From contig NZ_JACHVU010000003.1 in the NCBI RefSeq assembly GCF_014190915.1, forward strand, positions 124,001 to 188,000: a stretch of 64,000 nt of DNA. The letters run 5' to 3'. The translations under genes were made by a program, and so were the position numbers. Under the pieces are notes generated by a model that searched no databases, was not told where the DNA came from, and saw only the letters and a list, made by a program, of their open reading frames with translations. Positions 58,402 through 64,000 of the stretch are shown piece after piece (the stretch's first letter is position 1; the number at the start of each line of letters is the position of its first letter). The stretch comes from Mycolicibacterium iranicum (GTDB taxonomy: Bacteria; Actinomycetota; Actinomycetes; Mycobacteriales; Mycobacteriaceae).

Positions 58402-58889
58402 CGCGGGCGCAGTGCGGGGATGACGGCCCCGGCGATCGCGCGCAGCGGTGCCTTCACCATGACGTCGAGCATGTCGAAGTAGTCGCGCCAGAGGGTGATC
58501 TGGCCTGCGTCGTCGACCTCGAAGATCCCGCACACCCAGAACTGCAGCCGCAGCGGGCCGATGATGATGGCGTCGGTGCGTTCGTTGAGCACCGTGCCGC
58601 CCTCTGCGGTGATGCGGTGGAACTTCACCGCGAACCCGTACCGGCCCACACCCTTGCGCAGCATGGTCACGATCCTGCGCCGGCCGCGGATGCTGGGGAG
58701 TCCGACGTTCTGCCACACCAGCTCCGGAGCGGCCAGCGACTCCACGGTGTCGATGTCCTCGGCTTCCAGGGCGAGCAGGAATCTGCGCACGATCTCCCGG
58801 TTGTCGACGGACTTACGGTCGACGGATGTCGTGTCGACGCTGTTCGTCGCGGCGGTCGGCAGCATGCCTTCGGGGGCCTCGTCGGTCAT
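58395..58889 (-). CDS. ephG: Limonene-1,2-epoxide hydrolase family protein EphG
   Basis: 164-residue NTF2-like/limonene epoxide hydrolase fold protein. The order Asp-Arg-Asp of the active site is suggested by VWQNVGLPSIRGRRRIV and ITLWRDYFDM. Rv2740 (EphG) orthologue; hydrolyses lipid or sterol epoxides in M. tuberculosis. ATG 58889 gives an N-terminal extension of about 15 residues compared with the tuberculosis enzyme. Divergent from the glycosyltransferase gene. Confidence 0.85.
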   Translation of the reverse strand: MTDEAPEGMLPTAATNSVDTTSVDRKSVDNREIVRRFLLALEAEDIDTVESLAAPELVWQNVGLPSIRGRRRIVTMLRKGVGRYGFAVKFHRITAEGGTVLNERTDAIIIGPLRLQFWVCGIFEVDDAGQITLWRDYFDMLDVMVKAPLRAIAGAVIPALRPRF

Positions 58890-58932
58890 ATCGCCCGAGC
58901 CTAACGGCGGACGCTGTGGCAGGGTAGCCCGC

Positions 58933-60105
58933 ATGCGAGTTGCGGTGGTCGCCGGACCCGATCCCGGCCACGCGTTCCCCGCGATCGCGCTGTGCGAGAA
59001 GCTGCTTGCCGCCGATGACCGGCCGACGCTGTTCACGGGCACGAGGTGGTTGGACACCGCGCGCGGGCAGGGCATCGACGCCGTCGAACTGGACGGCCTC
59101 GACCCGACCGCGTTCGACGACGACGCCGACGCCGGGGCCAAGATCCACCGGCGCGCCGCGCGGATGGCCGTCCTGAACGAGGCCCGCATCGGTGCCGGCG
59201 CACCCGACCTCGTGGTCTCCGATTCGATCACCGTCTGCGGCGGGCTGGCCGCCGATCTGCTCGGCCTGCCGTGGGTCGAGCTGAACACCCACCCGCTGTA
59301 CCGGCCGTCGAAGGGGCTGCCGCCGCTGGGCAGTGGGCTGGCGCCCGGTACCGGGCTGCGGGGCCGGCTGCGTGACAGCGTGCTGCGGACGCTCAGCGCA
59401 CGGTCGTGGCGGGCAGGGATGCGCCAGCGCGCCCAGGCCCGTGCGGAGATCGGTCTGCCCGCCGACGATCCGGGACCGGTCCGGCGCCTCATCGCGACCC
59501 TGCCCGCCCTGGAGGTGCCGCGCCCGGACTGGCCCGCCGAGGCCGTCGTCGTGGGCCCGTTGCATTTCGAGCCGACCACCGAGCTGCTGACCCTTCCCGC
59601 CGGGGACGGTCCGGTCGTCGTCGTCGCGCCGTCGACGGCGTCGACGGGGGCGGGCGGGCTGACGGAACTGGCCCTCTCGACGCTCGTCCCGGGCGAGGTG
59701 CTCCCCGCGGGGTCGCGCGTGGTGGTGTCGCGGCTCGAAGGCCCCGATTCGGCACTGCCGCCGTGGGCGGTGGTGGGCCTGGGCCGCCAGGACGACCTCC
59801 TCTCGCGCGCCGATCTGCTGATCTGCGGCGGCGGACACGGCACGGTGGCCAAATCGTTGCTGGCGGGTGTGCCCATGGTGGTGGTCCCCGGCGGGGGAGA
59901 TCAGTGGGAGATCGCCAATCGCCTTGTGCGTCAAGGCAGTGCAGAACTCGTCCGGCCGTTGACGGCCGATGCGCTGTCGGCCGCGGTGCAGCAGGTGCTG
60001 GGACGGTCGAGTTACCGCGAGGCCGCCCTGCGGGCCGCGGCGACGGCCGCCGACGTCACGGATCCGGTACAGGTGTGCCACGACGCGCTGCGGGCGTCGG
60101 CGTAG
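58933..60105 (+). CDS. GT-B glycosyltransferase, UGT/MGT-like
   Basis: 390-residue two-domain glycosyltransferase. N-terminal VAGPDPGHAFPAIALCEKLL resembles the acceptor domain of macrolide glycosyltransferases; the C-terminal nucleotide-sugar-binding domain has ADLLICGGGHGTVAKSLLAGVPMV (in two parts) and GGGDQWEIANRL. Rv2739c-type gene; acceptor unknown. ATG 58933, 43 bases from the divergent ephG start. Confidence 0.87.
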   Translation: MRVAVVAGPDPGHAFPAIALCEKLLAADDRPTLFTGTRWLDTARGQGIDAVELDGLDPTAFDDDADAGAKIHRRAARMAVLNEARIGAGAPDLVVSDSITVCGGLAADLLGLPWVELNTHPLYRPSKGLPPLGSGLAPGTGLRGRLRDSVLRTLSARSWRAGMRQRAQARAEIGLPADDPGPVRRLIATLPALEVPRPDWPAEAVVVGPLHFEPTTELLTLPAGDGPVVVVAPSTASTGAGGLTELALSTLVPGEVLPAGSRVVVSRLEGPDSALPPWAVVGLGRQDDLLSRADLLICGGGHGTVAKSLLAGVPMVVVPGGGDQWEIANRLVRQGSAELVRPLTADALSAAVQQVLGRSSYREAALRAAATAADVTDPVQVCHDALRASA

Positions 60106-60114
60106 TTTGGGCGT

Positions 60115-60309
60115 GTGCGGCTGACGGAATTTCACGAGCTGGTCGAGGGGCAGTTTGGCGCGGTACGGGCATCGTCACTGCTGGTCGACCACGTCTTGAC
60201 CAGCGTGGGCGGGCGGACCGCCGCCCAGGCCATCGAAGACGGCGTCGAACCCCGCGAGGTGTGGAGGGCGCTGTGCGCCGATTTCGACGTCCCCCGCGAT
60301 CAATGGTGA
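60115..60309 (+). CDS. DUF3046 family protein
   Basis: 64-residue actinobacterial protein, always found near recA. The family core VRLTEFHELVEGQFG and DVPRDQW at the end are intact. GTG start, nine bases after the glycosyltransferase. Function unknown. Rv2738c type. Confidence 0.88.
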   Translation: MRLTEFHELVEGQFGAVRASSLLVDHVLTSVGGRTAAQAIEDGVEPREVWRALCADFDVPRDQW

Positions 60310-60319
60310 GGAGGGTGTG

Positions 60320-60799
60320 ATGGCACGTCACGACTATGAGATCACTCTCACCTGGACCGGCAATCGCGGGTCGGGCACGTCCGATGTGCGCTCCTACGCC
60401 CGGGATCACGTGGTCGGTGCGGCCGGACGGGCCCCGATCGACGCATCGTCGGACCCGGCGTTCCGGGGTGATCCGACGCGGTGGAATCCCGAACAGCTCT
60501 ATGTCGCCTCGATCGCCCAATGTCACATGCTGTGGTACCTGCACCTCGCCGCGGCCGCGGGCGTGACGGTGACCGCCTACGAGGACCGTCCCACGGCGGT
60601 GATGGTCGAAGAGGCCGGTGGGGCAGGGCAATTCGACAGTGTCACGCTGAACCCGGTGGTCACGGTCCGCGACGGCGACGATGTGGCGCTCGCGGAGCGG
60701 CTGCACGATCAGGTGGGCGGGTACTGCTTCATCGCCCGGTCGGTGAAGACCCCGATCCATCACCGGCCCACGACCCTGGTGTCGGCCTGCGCGGAGTGA
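60320..60799 (+). CDS. OsmC family protein
   Basis: 159-residue OsmC/Ohr-fold protein. WNPEQLYVASIAQCHMLWYL contains the first redox Cys (about 71); a second Cys lies near GGYCFIA (about 135). These are the two positions used for peroxide reduction in the family, so a thiol peroxidase role is plausible. A GAGGAGGG ribosome binding site precedes ATG 60320 (GTG 60317 is too close). It lies just upstream of the recA promoters. Confidence 0.85.
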   Translation: MARHDYEITLTWTGNRGSGTSDVRSYARDHVVGAAGRAPIDASSDPAFRGDPTRWNPEQLYVASIAQCHMLWYLHLAAAAGVTVTAYEDRPTAVMVEEAGGAGQFDSVTLNPVVTVRDGDDVALAERLHDQVGGYCFIARSVKTPIHHRPTTLVSACAE

Positions 60800-60838
60800 G
60801 CGGTAGGCGCTGAAACCGCCGTCCCTCGGCGTGTCCTC

Positions 60839-60866
60839 TTGTATCGAACAGGTGTTCGTCTACTGT
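60839..60866 (+). promoter_or_regulatory. LexA-controlled recA promoter
   Basis: -35 TTGTAT (60839-60844) and -10 TACTGT (60861-60866) with 16-base spacing. The SOS box lies between them. Confidence 0.65.
60844..60859. promoter_or_regulatory. LexA (SOS) box of recA
   Basis: TCGAACAGGTGTTCGT fits the mycobacterial SOS box TCGAAC-N4-GTTCGA with one change at the last base. It covers the space between the -35 and -10 elements. Confidence 0.85.
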
Positions 60867-60888
60867 GGGGTGAGTTCGACCCGAAGAC

Positions 60889-60911
60889 TTGTCGGTGGCC
60901 TCGCCTAGCGT
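60889..60911 (+). promoter_or_regulatory. PafBC-type (LexA-independent) recA promoter
   Basis: TTGTCGGTG (60889-60897), eight bases, TAGCGT (60906-60911). This matches the mycobacterial LexA/RecA-independent DNA-damage promoter recognised with the activator PafBC (TTGTCRGTG-N8-TANNNT). recA therefore has two damage-inducible promoters. Confidence 0.8.
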
Positions 60912-60964
60912 CACAGCCAACCGACCGAGACCTGGTCAACAACGACTACCTGAGAGGTATCACC

Positions 60965-62017
60965 ATGGCGCAGCAAGCCCCCGATCGCGAGAAGGCCCTG
61001 GAGCTCGCACTCGCACAGATCGACAAGAACTTCGGCAAGGGTTCGGTGATGCGGCTCGGCGAGGACGTGCGCCCGCCGATCTCGGTCATCCCCACCGGCT
61101 CGATCGCCCTCGACGTCGCGCTCGGCATCGGCGGCCTGCCCCGTGGCCGTGTCGTCGAGATCTACGGTCCGGAATCCTCCGGTAAGACCACCGTCGCCCT
61201 GCATGCCGTCGCCAATGCCCAAGCCGCAGGCGGTATCGCCGCGTTCATCGACGCCGAGCACGCGCTGGACCCGGAGTACGCCAAGAAGCTCGGCGTCGAC
61301 ACCGACGCGCTGCTGGTCTCCCAGCCCGACACCGGTGAGCAGGCCCTGGAGATCGCCGACATGCTGGTGCGTTCCGGCGCGCTGGACATCCTGGTCATCG
61401 ACTCGGTGGCCGCCCTGGTGCCGCGCGCCGAGATCGAGGGCGAGATGGGTGACAGCCACGTCGGTCTGCAGGCCCGCCTGATGAGCCAGGCGCTGCGCAA
61501 GATGACGGGCGCACTGAACAACTCGGGCACCACCGCCATCTTCATCAACCAGCTCCGCGAGAAGATCGGCGTGATGTTCGGCTCGCCCGAGACCACCACG
61601 GGCGGTAAGGCGCTGAAGTTCTACGCCTCGGTGCGTCTGGACGTCCGGCGTATCGAGACGCTCAAGGACGGTACCGACGCCGTCGGTAACCGCACCAGGG
61701 TCAAGGTCGTCAAGAACAAGGTGTCGCCGCCGTTCAAGCAGGCCGAGTTCGACATCCTCTACGGCCGCGGGATCAGCCGGGAGGGCTCGCTGATCGACAT
61801 GGGTGTCGAGCACGGCTTCATCCGCAAATCCGGATCGTGGTTCACCTACGACGGTGAGCAGTTGGGGCAGGGCAAGGAGAACGCGCGAAACTTCATGCTG
61901 GAGAACCCCGATGTCGCCAACGAGATCGAGAAGAAGATCAAAGAGAAGCTCGGTATCGGCGCCCAGTTGACCGATGACATGGCCGATGACGCTCTTCCCG
62001 CTCCCGTCGACTTCTGA
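60965..62017 (+). CDS. recA: Recombinase RecA
   Basis: 350-residue RecA with no intein, unlike M. tuberculosis. Walker [10 protein letters not shown] (about residue 67), Walker [12 protein letters not shown]2 loop region [20 protein letters not shown], and the C-terminal domain ending [11 protein letters not shown] 60965 starts [16 protein letters not shown] as in other mycobacteria. Two damage promoters lie in the 165-base upstream gap. It overlaps recX by 32 bases. Confidence 0.98.
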   Translation: MAQQAPDREKALELALAQIDKNFGKGSVMRLGEDVRPPISVIPTGSIALDVALGIGGLPRGRVVEIYGPESSGKTTVALHAVANAQAAGGIAAFIDAEHALDPEYAKKLGVDTDALLVSQPDTGEQALEIADMLVRSGALDILVIDSVAALVPRAEIEGEMGDSHVGLQARLMSQALRKMTGALNNSGTTAIFINQLREKIGVMFGSPETTTGGKALKFYASVRLDVRRIETLKDGTDAVGNRTRVKVVKNKVSPPFKQAEFDILYGRGISREGSLIDMGVEHGFIRKSGSWFTYDGEQLGQGKENARNFMLENPDVANEIEKKIKEKLGIGAQLTDDMADDALPAPVDF

Positions 62018-62528
62018 CCCCGAGTCGGACAAGCGTGCCGAGCAGGCGCGGGCCCTGTGCCTGCGCCTGCTCACCGCACGGGCGCGGACCCGCGCCGAAC
62101 TGGAGGCGCAGCTGAGCAAGCGGGGCTACCCCGACGACCTCAGCGCCCAGGTTCTCGACCGGCTCGCACAGGTCGGCCTCGTCGATGACGAGGACTTCGC
62201 CGAGCAGTGGGTGCGGTCACGGCGCCTCAACGCGGGAAAAGGCAAGCGCGCGTTGGCCGCCGAGTTGCGTAACAAGGGCGTGGACAACGAGGTGATCGAC
62301 GCCGCGCTGTCCGACATCGACGCCGGCGCCGAACGCACCCGCGCCGAGCAGTTGGTTCGCGACAAGTTGCGCCGCGAGAAGCTCGGCGACCCCAGCGATC
62401 GGGACGCGGAGAACAAGGTGGCCCGTCGGCTGGTCGGAATGCTCGCCCGCCGCGGCTACCACCAGTCGATGGCCTTCGACGTCGTCACCACCGAACTGGC
62501 CAACGAGAGGGAACGCCGCAAGGTGTGA
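61986..62528 (+). CDS. recX: Regulatory protein RecX
   Basis: 180-residue inhibitor of RecA filaments. The protein is made of three-helix RecX repeats ([50 protein letters not shown]). ATG 61986 overlaps the recA coding end by 32 bases, similar to the 35-base overlap in M. tuberculosis; ATG 61974 is four codons further upstream. Confidence 0.93.
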   Translation: MTLFPLPSTSDPESDKRAEQARALCLRLLTARARTRAELEAQLSKRGYPDDLSAQVLDRLAQVGLVDDEDFAEQWVRSRRLNAGKGKRALAAELRNKGVDNEVIDAALSDIDAGAERTRAEQLVRDKLRREKLGDPSDRDAENKVARRLVGMLARRGYHQSMAFDVVTTELANERERRKV

Positions 62529-62534
62529 CCGGGG

Positions 62535-62555
62535 GATCGGCCCGTCGGACCGATC
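62535..62555. terminator. Hairpin between recX and convergent genes
   Basis: GATCGG (62535-62540) pairs with CCGATC (62550-62555) around a nine-base loop, seven bases after the recX stop and ten before the convergent stop at 62566. Confidence 0.5.
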
Positions 62556-62565
62556 GGCCTGCCGT

Positions 62566-62838
62566 TTACGCGGCGCTTCCGTGCGCCCGCCACGGCGCGG
62601 CGTTCAGGTCGGCGATGACGCTGCGCGTGACCACGCGCCGCAGCACGATCACCGCCGCGGCGGCGGCGATGGCCGTCCAGGTGGAGTCGACGCTCAATCG
62701 CAACAGCCCGGCCGCGGTGAGCAGCTCGAGCATCACCCGCAGCGCGAGCAGCGGGGCCCGGAAGACGACCAGCGCTGCGACGCCCAGCATGATGCCGGCG
62801 ATGGCCAGGCACCACGAGGCGGCGACGACGACGCTCAC
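62566..62838 (-). CDS. Small hypothetical membrane protein
   Basis: 90-residue protein with about three hydrophobic helices, starting at GTG 62838. Its start overlaps the stop of the DUF1622 gene (GTGA), so the two are co-translated. No recognised family. The last residues are hydrophilic. Confidence 0.6.
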   Translation of the reverse strand: MSVVVAASWCLAIAGIMLGVAALVVFRAPLLALRVMLELLTAAGLLRLSVDSTWTAIAAAAAVIVLRRVVTRSVIADLNAAPWRAHGSAA

Positions 62839-63248
62839 CGGGGTGTAGGCGGATCCGCCGCGGACCCCGGGTTCCTCAGCAGCTCGATTTCCCGCTGCTC
62901 CTGGGCGATCTCACGGTTGAGGAAGTAGTTCAGCACGGTGCGGATCGCCGCGATCGCCGCGAGCTTGCCGATCTCCTCGAACGTCGGCGAGATCGCCGTG
63001 CGCAGTACGTCGGCGGCGAGCTGGAACTCCAGTCCGAGCACCAGGAACCTGGCCAGCGTCAGCCGCACGGCAGAGAACTGATTGATGTTGCGCCGTGCCA
63101 AGGCGACGAGGAACTTCGCGATGGCGACAACGGCGCCGATCATGATGACCACCGCGCCGCACGCCTCGATGAGCCGGACCATCAGGTCGACCATCTCGCG
63201 CAGCGCCGACTCCGGCAGGAGCTCGAACGCGCGCAGCGACTCGGTCAT
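62835..63248 (-). CDS. DUF1622 family membrane protein
   Basis: 137-residue protein with one strong N-terminal transmembrane helix (AVVIMIGAVVAIAKFLVAL) and a second hydrophobic stretch, then FLVLGLEFQLAADVLRTAISPT typical of DUF1622. Function unknown. It starts six bases after the permease stop, so it belongs to the same transcription unit as the transporter to the right. Confidence 0.82.
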   Translation of the reverse strand: MTESLRAFELLPESALREMVDLMVRLIEACGAVVIMIGAVVAIAKFLVALARRNINQFSAVRLTLARFLVLGLEFQLAADVLRTAISPTFEEIGKLAAIAAIRTVLNYFLNREIAQEQREIELLRNPGSAADPPTPR

Positions 63249-63253
63249 CGGCG

Positions 63254-64000
63254 TCAGACGCCGCGGCTGCGGTCGCCCTGCAGTTCGAGCGGTTCGGCCT
63301 CCATGGGCGCCGGCCCTTTGCTCGACCGCCGTAGCCTGCGTTCCAGCCGCGTCGCCAGCCACGACAGCGTGAAGTTGAGCGCGATCATCAGCAGCGCGAT
63401 CACGATGAGCGCCGGAATGTAGTTGCCGTACGCCGAGCCGATGACCGTGCCCTGCCGCACCATCTCGACGAACGTGATCTGGTATCCGAGGGCGGTGTCC
63501 TTGAGCACCACGACGAGCTGCGAGATCAGCACCGGCAGCATCGAGGTGACCGCCTGCGGCAGCAGGACCGACCGCATGGTCTGGCCCCAGGTCAACCCCA
63601 GGGCGGACGCGGCTTCGGCCTGTCCGCGCGGCAGTGCGTGCACACCCGCACGCACGATCTCGGCGATGACGGCGCCGTTGTAGAGCGTGAGCCCGGTGAT
63701 GACGCCGGCCAGGGCAAGGTGCTGGGACGGGAAAACGTCGTAGAACGCATACAGGAAGTACGCGAAGATCATCATGATCAGCACCGGCACAGCCCGGAAG
63801 AACTCGACGAACACCGCGCAGAACCAGCGCAGGAACGGGTTCATCGACAACCGGCCCACGCCGAGCACGAACCCGAGCACCAGCGCCAGCACGATCGACA
63901 CCGCGGCCGCGGTCAGCGTCCCTTCGATACCCGGCAGCACGTAGGTACGCCACAGATCCGGGGTGAGGAACGGCTCCCACTTCTCGGCGGTGAGCTGTCC
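63254..64000 (-). CDS. gluD: Amino-acid ABC transporter permease, GluD-like (5' end outside window)
   Basis: Membrane subunit of a polar amino-acid importer (HisM/GlnP family). The frame is open to the right edge; 248 residues are visible, with about five transmembrane helices, the HisMQ-type segment GGxxAEIVRAG represented by YNGAVIAEIVRAGVHALPRGQ and the EAA loop ASALGLTWGQTMRSVLLPQA. In M. smegmatis and Corynebacterium the gluABCD glutamate transporter includes a GluD ending like this. A glutamate role is by position and similarity, not shown. Confidence 0.85.
   Translation of the reverse strand, partial: GQLTAEKWEPFLTPDLWRTYVLPGIEGTLTAAAVSIVLALVLGFVLGVGRLSMNPFLRWFCAVFVEFFRAVPVLIMMIFAYFLYAFYDVFPSQHLALAGVITGLTLYNGAVIAEIVRAGVHALPRGQAEAASALGLTWGQTMRSVLLPQAVTSMLPVLISQLVVVLKDTALGYQITFVEMVRQGTVIGSAYGNYIPALIVIALLMIALNFTLSWLATRLERRLRRSSKGPAPMEAEPLELQGDRSRGV

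Noticed and set aside
58395..59876. ephG extended upstream to 493 codons
   Set aside because: The extension covers the divergent glycosyltransferase gene and has no domain; ATG 58889 gives a normal EphG.
60965..62017. Intein in recA
   Set aside because: The region that carries the M. tuberculosis insertion is continuous here ([14 protein letters not shown]).

Overview
This 64-kb window is a high-GC chromosome segment from a mycobacterium, most likely a fast-growing non-tuberculous species (Mycolicibacterium-like). The core gene order follows, with insertions and deletions, the nusA-to-recX stretch of Mycobacterium tuberculosis: nusA, infB, rbfA, nrnA, dinF ... pptH-pptT-truB ... mntR, ribF, rpsO, pnp, pepR ... 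ald, aldR, dapB ... thyA-dfrA ... thyX, dapA, rnj ... ftsK, argA, pgsA3, clgR-pspA-pspM, ephG ... recA-recX. The intein-free RecA, the mycobacterial pptT/pptH and psp genes, the pair of thymidylate synthases, and the many start codons 5-8 bases after a TANNNT -10 box (leaderless mRNAs) all fit that assignment. Organism and synteny statements are from memory of family biology, not from a search.

Layout. 1-6733: translation and RNA genes (nusA 3' part, ylxR, infB, rbfA, nrnA, dinF). 6743-7835: a methyltransferase divergent from a cysteine-containing MerR regulator. 7922-15282: an accessory block with an NMT1-type ABC importer, a LacI-family repressor and a three-gene catabolic operon (Gfo/Idh/MocA dehydrogenase, DUF993 aldolase-like protein, sugar-isomerase-like TIM barrel). 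The importer and catabolic promoters carry the same 14-bp operator at or just after the predicted transcription start, so the block reads as one regulon. 15279-22053: enoyl-CoA hydratase, DUF2277/DUF1802 pair, CocE-type hydrolase, TetR, sulfotransferase and secreted proteins. 22194-31541: phosphopantetheinyl hydrolase/transferase pair, truB, mntR, ribF, rpsO, pnp, pepR. 31560-39776: Tat-lipoprotein class A beta-lactamase, YchJ-like protein behind a 21-bp repeat array, alanine dehydrogenase and AldR, dapB and small enzymes.

39819-46264: thyA and dfrA separated by three exact in-frame 33-bp repeats, then a YcaQ-like DNA glycosylase, haloalkane dehalogenase, diguanylate cyclase, thyX and dapA. 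46275-51705: RNase J, an AT-richer gene-free stretch, an intact OmpR-type response regulator whose histidine kinase is a frameshifted remnant, then a methyltransferase, a mycofactocin-type SDR and a small monooxygenase. 51948-64000: ftsK, argA, pgsA3, pncC, the envelope-stress clgR-pspA-pspM operon behind a SigE-type promoter, ephG, a glycosyltransferase, DUF3046, an OsmC-like protein, recA with both a LexA box and a PafBC-type promoter, recX, two small membrane proteins and the 3' part of a glutamate-type ABC permease.

The best candidates for undescribed biology are the LacI/NMT1/DUF993 regulon, the 33-bp thyA-dfrA repeat array, and the 21-bp leader repeats before the YchJ-like gene. A KstR-like operator between a secreted protein and pptH, and a 13-bp motif shared by the echA-like and DUF4334 promoters, are also worth following up.
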